Positions 52,218 to 62,979 of a stretch of DNA of 64,000 nt are shown one piece after another. Source of the DNA: Erwinia phyllosphaerae (GTDB taxonomy: Bacteria; Pseudomonadota; Gammaproteobacteria; Enterobacterales; Enterobacteriaceae). The DNA is taken from assembly GCF_019132875.1 (NCBI RefSeq), contig NZ_JAHSPF010000012.1:82770-146769 (forward strand), in the 5' to 3' direction. Under the pieces are notes generated by a model. It did no database searches, was not told the DNA's origin, and was given only the letters and a program-made list of their open reading frames with translations. Both the position numbers and the translations under genes were made by a program. Numbering within the stretch: position 1 is the first letter of the stretch; each line of letters begins with the position of its first letter.

Positions 52218-53384
52218 ATGAACTTACATGAGTATCAGGCAAAACAGCTGTTCGCCCGGTATGGCTTACCGGCACCCGTCGGTTATGCCTGCACCACTCC
52301 ACGCGAAGCGGAAGAAGCCGCTTCAAAAATTGGCGCTGGCCCGTGGGTCGTGAAATGTCAGGTTCATGCCGGAGGCCGTGGTAAAGCGGGCGGCGTGAAA
52401 GTAGTAAAAAGCAAAGAAGAGATCCGCGCGTTTGCGGAACACTGGCTGGGCAAACGCCTGACTACCTATCAGACCGATGCGCACGGCCAGCCGGTTAACC
52501 AGATTCTGGTTGAAGCCGCGACCGACATCGATCAGGAGCTATACCTGGGCGCGGTCGTTGACCGTGGTACCCGTCGCGTCGTGTTTATGGCTTCTACCGA
52601 AGGCGGCGTTGAAATTGAGAAAGTAGCGGAAGAAACGCCGCACCTGATCCACAAAATGGCACTGGATCCGTTAACTGGCCCGCAGCCTTATCAGGGCCGC
52701 GAGCTGGCGTTCAAGCTGGGCCTGAGCGGCAAGCAGGTTGGCCAGTTCACCAAAATTTTTATGGGTCTGGCCACTATGTTCCTGGAGCGCGACCTGGCGC
52801 TGGTTGAGATCAACCCGCTGGTTATCACCAAACAGGGCGATCTGATCTGCCTGGACGGCAAGCTGGGCGCCGACGGCAATGCGCTGTTCCGCCAGCCGGA
52901 GCTGCGTGAAATGCGCGACCCAAGCCAGGAAGATTCCCGTGAAGCGCATGCGGCACAGTGGGAACTGAACTACGTGGCGCTGGAAGGTAACATCGGCTGT
53001 ATGGTTAACGGCGCGGGTCTGGCGATGGGCACCATGGACATCGTTAAGCTGAGCGGCGGCCAGCCGGCTAACTTCCTGGACGTAGGCGGCGGCGCGACCA
53101 AAGAGCGCGTGACCGAAGCCTTTAAAATCATCCTTTCCGACGATGCGGTAAAAGCCGTTTTCGTTAACATTTTCGGCGGCATTGTGCGCTGCGACCTGAT
53201 CGCAGACGGCATCATGGGTGCGGTAGAAGAAGTGGGCGTTAACGTGCCGGTCGTGGTGCGTCTGGAAGGAAACAATGCCGAGCTGGGCGCGCAGAAACTG
53301 GCGGACAGCGGACTGAATATTATTGCAGCAACCAGCCTGAGCGATGCGGCGCAGCGCGTTGTTGCCGCAGCGGAGGGAAAATAA
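52218..53384 (+). CDS. sucC: succinyl-CoA synthetase beta subunit
   Basis: ATP-grasp subunit, 388 residues. [16 protein letters not shown] is the family N-terminus and was chosen over an upstream ATG in the sucB-sucC gap. The nucleotide loop is [12 protein letters not shown] and the Mg-site segment is ALVEINPLV. Its stop overlaps the sucD ATG. Confidence 0.98.
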   Translation: MNLHEYQAKQLFARYGLPAPVGYACTTPREAEEAASKIGAGPWVVKCQVHAGGRGKAGGVKVVKSKEEIRAFAEHWLGKRLTTYQTDAHGQPVNQILVEAATDIDQELYLGAVVDRGTRRVVFMASTEGGVEIEKVAEETPHLIHKMALDPLTGPQPYQGRELAFKLGLSGKQVGQFTKIFMGLATMFLERDLALVEINPLVITKQGDLICLDGKLGADGNALFRQPELREMRDPSQEDSREAHAAQWELNYVALEGNIGCMVNGAGLAMGTMDIVKLSGGQPANFLDVGGGATKERVTEAFKIILSDDAVKAVFVNIFGGIVRCDLIADGIMGAVEEVGVNVPVVVRLEGNNAELGAQKLADSGLNIIAATSLSDAAQRVVAAAEGK

Positions 53385-54256
53385 TGTCCATTTTGATCGA
53401 TAAAAACACCAAGGTAATCTGCCAGGGCTTTACCGGCGGCCAGGGGACTTTCCACTCTGAACAGGCGCTGGCTTACGGCACGCAGCTGGTTGGCGGCGTT
53501 ACGCCGGGCAAAGGCGGCACCGAGCATCTGGGCCTGCCGGTGTTTAACACCGTCCGCGAAGCGGTAGAAGCCACGGGCGCCACCGCCTCCGTTATCTACG
53601 TTCCGGCACCGTTCTGCAAGGACGGTATCCTGGAAGCTATCGAAGCGGGTATCAAACTGATCATCACCATTACCGAAGGGATCCCTACGCTGGATATGCT
53701 GACGGTAAAAGTGAAGCTGGACGAAGCTGGCGTGCGCATGATCGGGCCGAACTGTCCGGGCGTGATCACGCCGGGCGAATGCAAAATCGGCATCATGCCG
53801 GGCCATATTCATAAGCCAGGCCGCATCGGTATCGTTTCCCGTTCCGGTACGCTGACCTATGAAGCCGTTAAACAAACCACCGATATCGGCTACGGCCAGT
53901 CGACCTGCGTCGGCATCGGCGGCGATCCGATCCCTGGCTCTAACTTTATCGATATCCTGAAGCTGTTCCAAGAAGATCCGCAGACCGAAGCGATTGTGAT
54001 GATCGGTGAGATCGGCGGCAGCGCGGAAGAAGAAGCGGCAGCCTTTATCAAAGAGCACGTAACCAAACCGGTTGTGGGCTACATTGCTGGCGTGACCGCG
54101 CCAAAAGGCAAGCGTATGGGCCATGCGGGCGCCATTATCGCGGGCGGTAAAGGAACAGCGGACGAGAAGTTCGCCGCGCTGGAAGCTGCCGGTGTGAAAA
54201 CGGTGCGCAGCCTTGCTGACATCGGCGAGGCGGTGAAGGCCGTTCTGCCGCAGTAA
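53384..54256 (+). CDS. sucD: succinyl-CoA synthetase alpha subunit
   Basis: CoA-binding and phosphorylated subunit, 290 residues. It has the Rossmann CoA loop [10 protein letters not shown] (16-25) and the phospho-histidine H247 in [10 protein letters not shown]. It is the last gene of sdhCDAB-sucABCD. Confidence 0.98.
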   Translation: MSILIDKNTKVICQGFTGGQGTFHSEQALAYGTQLVGGVTPGKGGTEHLGLPVFNTVREAVEATGATASVIYVPAPFCKDGILEAIEAGIKLIITITEGIPTLDMLTVKVKLDEAGVRMIGPNCPGVITPGECKIGIMPGHIHKPGRIGIVSRSGTLTYEAVKQTTDIGYGQSTCVGIGGDPIPGSNFIDILKLFQEDPQTEAIVMIGEIGGSAEEEAAAFIKEHVTKPVVGYIAGVTAPKGKRMGHAGAIIAGGKGTADEKFAALEAAGVKTVRSLADIGEAVKAVLPQ

Positions 54257-54346
54257 GTATACTGCTGTTATTCACCGGTCAGAAAAGAGCCGGTGAATGA
54301 TAATGCGTTTCCAACAGCTTCAGGCCGCCTCCGGGCGGCCTTTTTT
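54257..54346 (+). ncRNA. possible SdhX-like 3' UTR small RNA
   Basis: The sucD 3' UTR holds a hairpin (TTCACCGG and CCGGTGAA, 54271-54297) and then a strong terminator. In E. coli and Salmonella the same place is processed into the Hfq-bound sRNA SdhX (RybD). The identification is by position and structure; I cannot confirm the seed. Confidence 0.4.
54323..54346 (+). terminator. terminator of the sdh-suc operon
   Basis: GGCCGCC and GGCGGCC form a 7-bp stem with a TCCG loop followed by TTTTTT. Confidence 0.92.
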
Positions 54347-54545
54347 ATCGCTTCACGCACGGCAAGCTATTCTCTCTGACAAAATAAGAACTATTAATCA
54401 AATTAAGTTTCCAGAAATAACGTAAAAAATAAAAGCCGCGAACCTTCCCGATATTACATAATTGTTTTAAAGTAATATGTATATTAAATTTCCGCAGGGG
54501 TATATGTTAAATTTTTATTTGTCATCTTAAATTTAAAACCGATTA

Positions 54546-54559
54546 TTAATCGAGATCAA
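54546..54559. promoter_or_regulatory. candidate FNR site upstream of cydA
   Basis: TTAAT-CGAG-ATCAA matches 9 of 10 positions of TTGAT-N4-ATCAA, about 310 bp before the cydA start. FNR and ArcA control cydAB in E. coli. Confidence 0.5.
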
Positions 54560-54864
54560 AGAAATAAATTTTATTCCGCGCTTTAGCGCTGGCTAAAGCG
54601 CCGCGTTGCGATTAAATTGCTCTGCATCAAAAAATCAGCTTTACGCTTTAAATAACGTATTCGGAAATATTGGGGTCAGCGCATTTTTATGCATTATCTC
54701 GCTGGCAAAAGATAAGCGCTATTAAAGCGTGCTGGTTTTTGAGTCCGCAATCAATTGCCGACGGGGTTATCGCTACACCCTCAGGTGTTATTCGTCATCC
54801 TGTTCTGCCGCAATACTGGCGCTACCGCGCGTGGATAAGGCCGGGCAGGGAGCAAGGAGCCAAA

Positions 54865-56430
54865 ATGTTAGATGTTGTCGAACTGTCGCGTTTACAGTTT
54901 GCGCTAACGGCAATGTACCATTTCCTGTTTGTGCCGCTAACGCTGGGAATGGCGTTTCTGCTGGCTATTATGGAAACGGTCTACGTGCTGTCAGGCAAGC
55001 AAATCTATAAAGATATGACCAAATTCTGGGGCAAGCTTTTTGGTATTAACTTTGCGCTGGGCGTGGCCACCGGACTGACGATGGAATTTCAGTTCGGCAC
55101 CAACTGGTCTTATTATTCACACTACGTCGGGGATATATTTGGCGCACCGCTGGCTATTGAAGGGCTCATGGCCTTTTTCCTCGAATCAACTTTTGTTGGC
55201 ATGTTTTTCTTCGGCTGGGATCGCCTGAGTAAAGTGCAGCATCTTATGACTACCTGGCTGCTGGCATTAGGTTCGAATTTATCGGCGCTCTGGATCCTGG
55301 TAGCCAACGGCTGGATGCAAAATCCGGTCGGCTCCGACTTTAATTTTGAAACCATGCGTATGGAAATGGTCAGCTTTTCCGAACTGATCTTCAATCCGGT
55401 GGCGCAGGTTAAATTTGTGCATACCGTGGCCGCTGGCTACACCTGCGGCGCCATGTTCATTATGGGCATCAGCGCTTATTACCTGCTGCGCGGCCGTGAT
55501 ATCGCTTTTGCTAAACGTTCTTTCGCCATCGCCGCCAGTTTTGGGATGGCGGCCGTTCTGGCCGTGATCCTGCTGGGCGATGAATCGGGCTATGTCATGG
55601 GCGACGTGCAAAAAACCAAGCTGGCCGCGATTGAGGCGGAGTGGGAAACGCAGCCCGCACCGGCCGCCTTCACGCTGTTTGGCCTGCCCAATCAGCAGGC
55701 GCAGCGCAACGATTACGCCATACAGATCCCCTGGGCGCTCGGGCTGATCGCTACCCGCTCGGTGGATGAGCGCGTATCCGGCATTAAAGATTTGATGGCG
55801 CAGCACGAACTCCGTATTCGCAACGGTATGCGTGCTTATCAACTGCTGGAACAGCTGAGGGAAGGGGATACCAGTCCGGCGGTGCGCGCGGCGTTCAATG
55901 AGGCAAAACGCGACCTGGGCTACGGCCTGCTGTTAAAACGCTATACGCCAAACGTAGCCGATGCCAGCGCAGCGCAAATTCAAAAGGCCACCGAGGATTC
56001 TATCCCGCGCGTGGCACCGCTCTACTTTTCCTTCCGCATTATGGTGGCGTGCGGCGTGTTAATGCTGCTGATTACCCTGTGCTGTTTCTGGAGCGTGATC
56101 CGTAATCGTATCGGTAACAACCGCTTCCTGCTTAAGTGTGCGCTGTACGGCATTCCACTGCCCTGGATAGCTGCGGAAGCGGGCTGGTTTGTCGCCGAGT
56201 ATGGGCGGCAACCATGGGCAATCGGGGAAATCCTGCCAACGGCGGTGGCTAACTCCTCGTTGACGGTAGGGCAGCTGCTGTTTTCGCTATTGCTGATCTG
56301 CGGGCTTTATACGCTGTTCCTGATAGCGGAAATGTACCTGATGTTTAAATTTGCCCGGCGTGGGCCGAGCAGCTTAAAGACCGGACGTTACCATTTTGAG
56401 ACGTCTCTCCACGCAGGGAAAGGAGCGTAA
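54865..56430 (+). CDS. cydA: cytochrome bd-I ubiquinol oxidase subunit I
   Basis: Heme-bearing subunit of the high-affinity terminal oxidase, 521 residues. Heme ligand H19 is in LTAMYHFLF; the second heme His is in [10 protein letters not shown], and the periplasmic quinol loop follows (~residues 250-390). AAGGAG precedes the chosen ATG. It is followed by cydB after 1 bp. Confidence 0.97.
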   Translation: MLDVVELSRLQFALTAMYHFLFVPLTLGMAFLLAIMETVYVLSGKQIYKDMTKFWGKLFGINFALGVATGLTMEFQFGTNWSYYSHYVGDIFGAPLAIEGLMAFFLESTFVGMFFFGWDRLSKVQHLMTTWLLALGSNLSALWILVANGWMQNPVGSDFNFETMRMEMVSFSELIFNPVAQVKFVHTVAAGYTCGAMFIMGISAYYLLRGRDIAFAKRSFAIAASFGMAAVLAVILLGDESGYVMGDVQKTKLAAIEAEWETQPAPAAFTLFGLPNQQAQRNDYAIQIPWALGLIATRSVDERVSGIKDLMAQHELRIRNGMRAYQLLEQLREGDTSPAVRAAFNEAKRDLGYGLLLKRYTPNVADASAAQIQKATEDSIPRVAPLYFSFRIMVACGVLMLLITLCCFWSVIRNRIGNNRFLLKCALYGIPLPWIAAEAGWFVAEYGRQPWAIGEILPTAVANSSLTVGQLLFSLLLICGLYTLFLIAEMYLMFKFARRGPSSLKTGRYHFETSLHAGKGA

Positions 56431-56431
56431 G

Positions 56432-57571
56432 ATGATGACCTATGAGCTTTTGCGTTTCGTCTGGTGGTTGCTGATTGGCGTGCTGTTTATCGGTTTCGCC
56501 ATTACCGACGGTTTTGATATGGGGGTCGGCATGCTGGGGCGGCTGATTGGCCGTAACGACGTCGAGCGCCGCATTATGATTAACACCATCGCGCCGCACT
56601 GGGACGGCAACCAGGTCTGGCTGATTACCGCAGGCGGCGCGCTGTTTGCCGCATGGCCCATGGTTTACGCGGCCGCGTTTTCCGGTTTCTATGTGGCGAT
56701 GATTCTGGTGCTGGCCTCGCTGTTCTTTCGGCCCATCGGTTTTGACTACCGCTCCAAAATAGAAGATCCGCGCTGGCGGGGCATGTGGGACTGGGGCATT
56801 TTTGTCGGGAGCTTTGTGCCGCCGCTGGTGATCGGCGTGGCCTTTGGCAATTTGCTACAGGGCGTGCCTTTTTATGCCGACGAATATCTGAGACTGTTTT
56901 ACACCGGCAGTTTTTTCCAGTTGCTTAATCCTTTCGCCCTGCTGGCCGGCATAGTCAGTGTTACCATGATCCTGACGCAGGGCGCAACTTATCTGCAAAT
57001 GCGTACCGCTGGTGAACTGCAGCTACGAGTGCGCACGGTCACGCAGATTGCAGCGCTGATAATGATGGTGTGCTTTGTGCTGGCGGGTATTTGGGTGAGG
57101 CAGGGGATTGATGGCTATGTGCTGGTTTCAGCGCTCGACCACAATGCGGCATCCAATCCGCTGATTAAAGAAGTGACTCGTGAGACGGGGGCCTGGCTGG
57201 CCAATTTCCAGCAGGTGCCGCTGCTATGGATCGTTCCCGGCCTTGGCGCGCTGTTGCCGCTGCTGACCGCTCTTTTTTCCCGTCTGGACAAAGGCGGCTG
57301 GGCCTTCGTCTGTTCTTCTTTAACGGTGGCCTGCGTGATCCTGACGGCGGGCGTGGCGATGTTCCCGTTCGTGATGCCTTCGTCCAGTACGGTTAACCAC
57401 AGTCTTACCCTGTGGGACGCGACCTCCAGCCTGATGACGCTGCAAATTATGACCGTGGCCGCCATCATCTTCGTGCCCCTGATTTTGCTCTACACCGGCT
57501 GGTGCTACTACAAGATGTTTGGTCGCGTGACCCGGCAACAGATTGAGGCCAACTCTCATACACTCTATTGA
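56432..57571 (+). CDS. cydB: cytochrome bd-I ubiquinol oxidase subunit II
   Basis: 379-residue polytopic partner of CydA, with ITDGFDMGVGML and APHWDGNQVWLITAGGALFAAWP typical of CydB. Two consecutive ATGs lie at the start; the first fits the AGGAG site. Confidence 0.97.
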   Translation: MMTYELLRFVWWLLIGVLFIGFAITDGFDMGVGMLGRLIGRNDVERRIMINTIAPHWDGNQVWLITAGGALFAAWPMVYAAAFSGFYVAMILVLASLFFRPIGFDYRSKIEDPRWRGMWDWGIFVGSFVPPLVIGVAFGNLLQGVPFYADEYLRLFYTGSFFQLLNPFALLAGIVSVTMILTQGATYLQMRTAGELQLRVRTVTQIAALIMMVCFVLAGIWVRQGIDGYVLVSALDHNAASNPLIKEVTRETGAWLANFQQVPLLWIVPGLGALLPLLTALFSRLDKGGWAFVCSSLTVACVILTAGVAMFPFVMPSSSTVNHSLTLWDATSSLMTLQIMTVAAIIFVPLILLYTGWCYYKMFGRVTRQQIEANSHTLY

Positions 57572-57586
57572 TTAAGGAGCTGAACC

Positions 57587-57682
57587 ATGTGGTACTTTGC
57601 CTGGATCCTCGGCACGCTGCTGGCCTGTGCGATTGCTGTTATTACCGCGCTGGCAATTGAACACCTTGATGAAGCCTCATAA
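57587..57682 (+). CDS. cydX: cytochrome bd-I accessory subunit CydX
   Basis: A 31-residue single-span membrane peptide MWYFAWILGT..., ending EHLDEAS, 15 bp after cydB with an AAGGAG site. It stabilises the heme site of CydAB. E. coli CydX is 37 residues with the same start. Too short for usual gene callers. Confidence 0.93.
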   Translation: MWYFAWILGTLLACAIAVITALAIEHLDEAS

Positions 57683-57696
57683 GGGCTCTGCTTAAC

Positions 57697-57740
57697 GCCA
57701 TGACTTCACCTTGCGGTTTACCTGCTGGTGAAGTCATGGC
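57697..57740. repeat. 14-bp perfect inverted repeat after cydX
   Basis: GCCATGACTTCACC and GGTGAAGTCATGGC are perfectly inverted around a 16-nt loop, 14 bp after cydX. No T run follows at once, so its end of transcription role is uncertain. Confidence 0.9.
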
Positions 57741-57940
57741 CGCCGCTTTAACCCGGCCAGCTGTCTGGCGGTGCCACCCTTTTTAGATGAACCCGCCACG
57801 CTGGTTCAGCAACGGCAAAAATTTCGTTCGCCTTTCTCTTTTTTATCTTCTTTTTCCGTCAATAAATGTTTAAGAACTCTCCGTAAAACCTCGTTATTGT
57901 TACCAGAAGATAATTATTTTACTTCCCCTCTGGCAACCCA

Positions 57941-57969
57941 TTCCCAAGGCTCAGGCTCTTGCGTATAGT
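57941..57969 (+). promoter_or_regulatory. candidate ybgC-tol-pal promoter
   Basis: TTCCCA (57941-57946) and TATAGT (57964-57969) are 17 bp apart, 34 bp before the ybgC start. Confidence 0.5.
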
Positions 57970-58002
57970 AGCAACGTTTAAAAAGTAATACCGGGATGTA
58001 GA

Positions 58003-59090
<1,088 letters not shown>

Positions 59091-59108
59091 CAGCGGAGTC
59101 ATTCAGCT

Positions 59109-59537
59109 ATGGCCAGAACGCGTGGTCGCCATCGTCGCGACCTTAAGTCTGAAATTAATATCGTTCCGCTGCTCGACGTCCTGCTGGTGCTGCTGCTGAT
59201 CTTCATGGCAACGGCACCCATTATTACGCAAAGCGTGGAAGTGGATCTGCCGGACGCAACGGATTCCAAAACGGTCTCCAGCGACGATAATCCGCCGGTG
59301 ATTGTGGAAGTCGCGGGCGTGGGACAATATAGCCTGGTGGTCGATCACGATCGTATGGAACAGCTGCCGCCGGAACAGGTTGTTGCCGAAGCGCAGCGGC
59401 GCATTGAAGCGAATCCGAAAACGGTGTTCCTGATCGGCGGCGCGAAAGACGTGCCTTACGATGAGATCATCAAAGCGCTGAACTTGCTGCATCAGGCGGG
59501 CGTGAAGTCGGTCGGATTAATGACGCAGCCGATTTAA
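59109..59537 (+). CDS. tolR: Tol-Pal motor subunit TolR
   Basis: ExbD-type protein, 142 residues, with one transmembrane helix carrying the proton-pathway Asp (VPLLDVLLVLLLIF, D~23) and a periplasmic domain. It is 18 bp after tolQ. Confidence 0.97.
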   Translation: MARTRGRHRRDLKSEINIVPLLDVLLVLLLIFMATAPIITQSVEVDLPDATDSKTVSSDDNPPVIVEVAGVGQYSLVVDHDRMEQLPPEQVVAEAQRRIEANPKTVFLIGGAKDVPYDEIIKALNLLHQAGVKSVGLMTQPI

Positions 59538-59566
59538 TTTATGCGGACCGTTTTTGGGAATCGAAA

Positions 59567-60988
59567 GTGTCGAAGGTAACCGAACAGAACGATAAGTTGA
59601 AACGGGCCCTTATCATTTCAGTGATCCTGCATGTGATTGCGATCGCGATTTTGATATGGAGCTCGTTTGACGAACATATCGACGCCAGCAGCGGAGGCGG
59701 CGGTGGCGACATCGATGCGGTGATGGTCGATCCGGGCGCTATCGTCGACCAGTATAATCGTCAGCAGAACCAGCAGAGCGACAGCAAGCGTGCCGAGCAG
59801 CAGCGTGAGAAAGCGGCTCAGCAGCAGGCGGAAGAGCTACAGCAGAAGCAGGCGGCCGAACAGCAGCGGCTGAAGGCGCTGGAAAAAGAGCGCCTGCAGG
59901 CGCAGAAGGAAGCGAAGCAGGAAGCGGCCGCGCAGGCTGCCGAGCAGAAAAAAGCTGAGGAAGCGGCGAAGCAGGCGGCCGAGGAGCAAAAACAGGCGGA
60001 AGCCGCAGCGGCGAAGGCAAAAGCGCAGGCGGACGCGAAAGCAGAAGCGGCAGCTGAAGCAAAAGCGGCGGCAGCAGCCGAGGCGAAAGCCAAAGCCCAG
60101 GCCGATGCGAAAGCGCAGGCCGATGCCCAGGCGAAAGCCGCGGCGGACGCACAGAAAAAAGCGGAAGCAGAGGCGAAAAAAGCCGCTGCGGATGCAAAAA
60201 AACAGGCTGAAGAGAAAACGGCCGCCGCTGCGGAAGCAGCAAAAGTGAAAGCGGCGCAGGAGGCGAAAGCCAAAGCGCAGGCCGATGCGAAAGCGCAGGC
60301 GGCGGCAGAAGCGAAGGCGGCGAAAGAGAAAGCGGCCGAAGAAGCTAAAGAGAAAGCGGCCGAAGAAGCTAAAGAGAAAGCGGCCGAGGCGGCGAAAGAG
60401 AAAGCCGCCGCTGCCGCGAAGGAGAAAGCGGAAGCGGCGAAGGAAAAAGCCGCCGAAGAAGCGAAAGCAAAAGCCGATGCCGCTGCGAAAGCGAAAGCAG
60501 AGGCGAAGGCCGAAGCGGCAGCGAAGGCTAAAGCGGATGCAGCGGCTAAAGCGAAGGCGGCAGCCGACGCGAAGAAAAAAGCAGCGGCAGAAGCGGCTAA
60601 AGAGAGCAGCGACGTTGACGATCTGTTAGGCGGCCTGACCTCCGGCAAGAATGCGCCGAAGTCCGGTAAGGCTGGCGGGGCCGCAGCGGGGCAGGGCAAC
60701 CAGAAGAAAGCGGGCGCCTCCGGCGCGGCGGTTGACAGCTATCTGGGGCAGGTACAGAACGCTATCCAAAGTAAATTTTATGACGCGGATACGTTTAAAG
60801 GGCGGACCTGTAACGTGCATATCAAACTGGCACCGGACGGTATGCTGATTTCCGCCACGTCAGCGGGCGGCGATCCGGCGCTGTGCCAGGCCGCTTTAAA
60901 CGCAGCGCGCATGGCGAGAATACCTAAACCGCCTAGCGATGGTGTTTACCAGGCGGCGAAAGACGCAGTGTTAGAGTTTAAGCCTTAA
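59567..60988 (+). CDS. tolA: Tol-Pal spanning protein TolA
   Basis: Periplasm-spanning energy transducer, 473 residues, about 50 longer than E. coli TolA (421). Domain I is one N-terminal helix (~14-34) with the S-x3-H motif (SVILH). Domain II (~50-350) is a long Ala/Lys/Glu/Gln-rich coiled helix with many AAKEKAAEEAK-type repeats. Domain III (~370-473) has the conserved disulfide pair (RTCNVHI and PALCQAAL). Start GTG. The extra length is in domain II. Confidence 0.96.
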   Translation: MSKVTEQNDKLKRALIISVILHVIAIAILIWSSFDEHIDASSGGGGGDIDAVMVDPGAIVDQYNRQQNQQSDSKRAEQQREKAAQQQAEELQQKQAAEQQRLKALEKERLQAQKEAKQEAAAQAAEQKKAEEAAKQAAEEQKQAEAAAAKAKAQADAKAEAAAEAKAAAAAEAKAKAQADAKAQADAQAKAAADAQKKAEAEAKKAAADAKKQAEEKTAAAAEAAKVKAAQEAKAKAQADAKAQAAAEAKAAKEKAAEEAKEKAAEEAKEKAAEAAKEKAAAAAKEKAEAAKEKAAEEAKAKADAAAKAKAEAKAEAAAKAKADAAAKAKAAADAKKKAAAEAAKESSDVDDLLGGLTSGKNAPKSGKAGGAAAGQGNQKKAGASGAAVDSYLGQVQNAIQSKFYDADTFKGRTCNVHIKLAPDGMLISATSAGGDPALCQAALNAARMARIPKPPSDGVYQAAKDAVLEFKP

Positions 60989-61005
60989 TAATTTCGGAAA
61001 CATCC

Positions 61006-61032
61006 GGCAGGTTGAACTAAGGTCAACTTGCC
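61006..61032. repeat. tolA-tolB intergenic hairpin
   Basis: GGCAGGTTGA and TCAACTTGCC form a 10-bp stem (one G.U) with a 7-nt loop in the 122-bp tolA-tolB gap. A TATAAG follows 8 bp on. It may be an attenuator or part of a separate tolB promoter, which E. coli is known to have. Confidence 0.6.
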
Positions 61033-61110
61033 GTACTCTATAAGTGCACTATGGGTTCGTTGAAACACTGCTAATTATTGTGGACATTGCGTTCAGGTAA
61101 GGGAGAGAAG

Positions 61111-62403
61111 ATGAAGCAGGCATTACGTATAGCATTAAGTTTTATGCTGCTGTTTGTCGCCGTGGCGCATGCAGAAGTGCGCATTGAGATTACGCAAGGG
61201 GTTAACACCGCCCGTCCTATCGGCGTTGTGCCGTTTAAATGGCAAGGTCCGGGCGCAGCGCCGGAAGATATCGGCGGCATCGTCGCGGCGGACTTACGCA
61301 ACAGCGGCAAATTCAACCCGCTGGACAGGGCTCGTCTGCCACAGCAGCCAACCACAGCGGCAGAAGTTCAGCCTGCTGCCTGGACGGCGCTGGGTATTGA
61401 TGCGGTCGTGGTCGGCCAGATCCAGCCAGGCGCTGACGGTAGCTATACCGTTTCTTACCAGCTGGTAGATACCTCCGGTAATCCGGGTGCCGTACTGGCG
61501 CAGAACCAGTACAAGGTGACTAAACAGTGGCTGCGCTATGCCGCGCATACCGCCAGCGACGAAACTTTCGAAAAGCTGACCGGTATTAAAGGCGCTTTCC
61601 GTACTCGTATCGCTTACGTGGTGCAGACCAACGGCGGCCAGTTCCCGTACGAGCTGCGCGTTTCTGACTACGATGGTTACAACCAGTTCACCGTGCATCG
61701 TTCTCCTGAGCCGCTGATGTCGCCGGCCTGGTCAAAAGATGGCAGCAAGCTGGCCTATGTAACCTTTGAAAGCGGTAAATCTGCGCTGGTTGTACAGACG
61801 CTGGCGAACGGCGCAATCAGGCAGGTTGCCTCATTCCCACGTCATAACGGCGCGCCTTCCTTCTCGCCTGACGGCAGCAAGCTGGCGTTCGCGCTGTCCA
61901 AAACCGGCAGTTTGAATCTGTATGTGATGGACCTGGCGTCGGGCCAAATCCGTCAGATTACCGATGGTCGCTATAACAGCACCGAACCGACCTGGTTCCC
62001 GGACAGCCAGACGCTGGCCTATACCTCTGACCAGGCTGGCCGTCCACAAATCTATAAAATCAATGTTAACGGCGGCGCGCCACAGCGTCTGACCTGGGAA
62101 GGCTCCCAGAATCAGGATGCCGACGTGAGCACTGATGGTAAATCACTGGTGATGGTAAGCACCAACGGCGGTGCGCAACACGTCGCCAGACAAGATCTGG
62201 AAACGGGAGCCGTTCAACAATTAACGGACACGTTCCTGGATGAAACGCCGAGCCTCGCGCCAAACGGCACTATGGTAATCTACAGCTCCACTCAGGGCAT
62301 GGGTTCCGTACTGCAGCTGGTCTCGACCGACGGCCGTTTCAAAGCGCGTCTTCCGGCTACTGATGGACAGGTCAAATTCCCTGCCTGGTCGCCGTATCTG
62401 TGA
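61111..62403 (+). CDS. tolB: Tol-Pal periplasmic protein TolB
   Basis: 430 residues, same as E. coli. The signal peptide ends AHA (~21), mature N-terminus EVRIEI; an N-terminal alpha/beta domain is followed by a six-bladed WD40-like beta-propeller (repeats of [18 protein letters not shown] type) that binds Pal. Start MKQALRIAL has GGGAGAG before it. Confidence 0.97.
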   Translation: MKQALRIALSFMLLFVAVAHAEVRIEITQGVNTARPIGVVPFKWQGPGAAPEDIGGIVAADLRNSGKFNPLDRARLPQQPTTAAEVQPAAWTALGIDAVVVGQIQPGADGSYTVSYQLVDTSGNPGAVLAQNQYKVTKQWLRYAAHTASDETFEKLTGIKGAFRTRIAYVVQTNGGQFPYELRVSDYDGYNQFTVHRSPEPLMSPAWSKDGSKLAYVTFESGKSALVVQTLANGAIRQVASFPRHNGAPSFSPDGSKLAFALSKTGSLNLYVMDLASGQIRQITDGRYNSTEPTWFPDSQTLAYTSDQAGRPQIYKINVNGGAPQRLTWEGSQNQDADVSTDGKSLVMVSTNGGAQHVARQDLETGAVQQLTDTFLDETPSLAPNGTMVIYSSTQGMGSVLQLVSTDGRFKARLPATDGQVKFPAWSPYL

Positions 62404-62445
62404 TGCATATAAATATGTATGGCAAACAATAATAGGATCGTAGAA

Positions 62446-62970
62446 ATGCAACTGAATAAAGTGCTGAAAGGCTTAATGCTGGCACTGCCAGTTATCGCAG
62501 TGGCTGCATGTAGCTCACACAAAAACAACAACAACGACCAGACCAACGGTATGGGCGATGACGCGAACGGCGGCATGAACAGCGGCATGAACGGCGGCAA
62601 CATGTCCTCCGACGAGCAGGCACGCCTGCAGATGCAGCAGCTGCAGCAGAACAACATCGTTTACTTCGGTCTGGACAAATATGACATCCAGTCTGAGTTC
62701 GCACAGATGCTGGATGCGCACGCAAACTTCCTGCGTAGCAATCCATCATACAAAGTGACCGTTGAAGGTCATGCGGATGAGCGCGGTACGCCAGAGTACA
62801 ACATCGCCCTGGGCGAACGTCGTGCTACTGCTGTTAAAATGTACCTGCAGGGCAAAGGCGTTTCTGCCGATCAGATCTCTATCGTTTCTTACGGTAAAGA
62901 GAAGCCAGCTGTACTGGGCCACGACGAAGCGGCTTACGCCAAAAACCGTCGTGCCGTACTGGTATACTAA
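62446..62970 (+). CDS. pal: peptidoglycan-associated lipoprotein
   Basis: Outer-membrane lipoprotein, 174 residues. Lipobox AVAAC with lipid Cys C22; an Asn/Gly/Met-rich linker; OmpA-like domain with [22 protein letters not shown] binding peptidoglycan. Its N-acylation depends on Lnt, whose gene opens this window. I chose [10 protein letters not shown] over an upstream ATG. Confidence 0.98.
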   Translation: MQLNKVLKGLMLALPVIAVAACSSHKNNNNDQTNGMGDDANGGMNSGMNGGNMSSDEQARLQMQQLQQNNIVYFGLDKYDIQSEFAQMLDAHANFLRSNPSYKVTVEGHADERGTPEYNIALGERRATAVKMYLQGKGVSADQISIVSYGKEKPAVLGHDEAAYAKNRRAVLVY

Positions 62971-62979
62971 GAGAACGAT

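Larger units (their letters stand above)
54257..54864. other. sucD-cydA intergenic region
   Basis: 608 bp with the sucD 3' UTR, then about 500 bp of largely AT-rich DNA leading to cydA with a candidate FNR site and several TGTTAA-type elements like ArcA boxes (near 54505). A frame from 54670 runs into cydA but has no family match before [10 protein letters not shown]. Confidence 0.7.
57683..58002. other. cydX-ybgC interval lacking ybgE
   Basis: 320 bp in which E. coli has ybgE. I find no YbgE-like protein. It holds a 14-bp inverted repeat and, near the end, the tol-pal promoter. Confidence 0.75.

Noticed and set aside
54670..54864. N-terminal extension or leader peptide of cydA
   Set aside because: The extension lacks family similarity, and AAGGAG precisely precedes the canonical cydA ATG.
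57771..57968. 65-codon frame in the place of ybgE
   Set aside because: No similarity to YbgE (no transmembrane pattern), no ribosome site, runs into the tol promoter.
59818..60699. Long minus-strand open frame of 293 codons inside tolA
   Set aside because: It is the mirror of the GC-rich Ala/Lys repeat codons of tolA; the product is Ala/Phe/Ser-only and has no start context.
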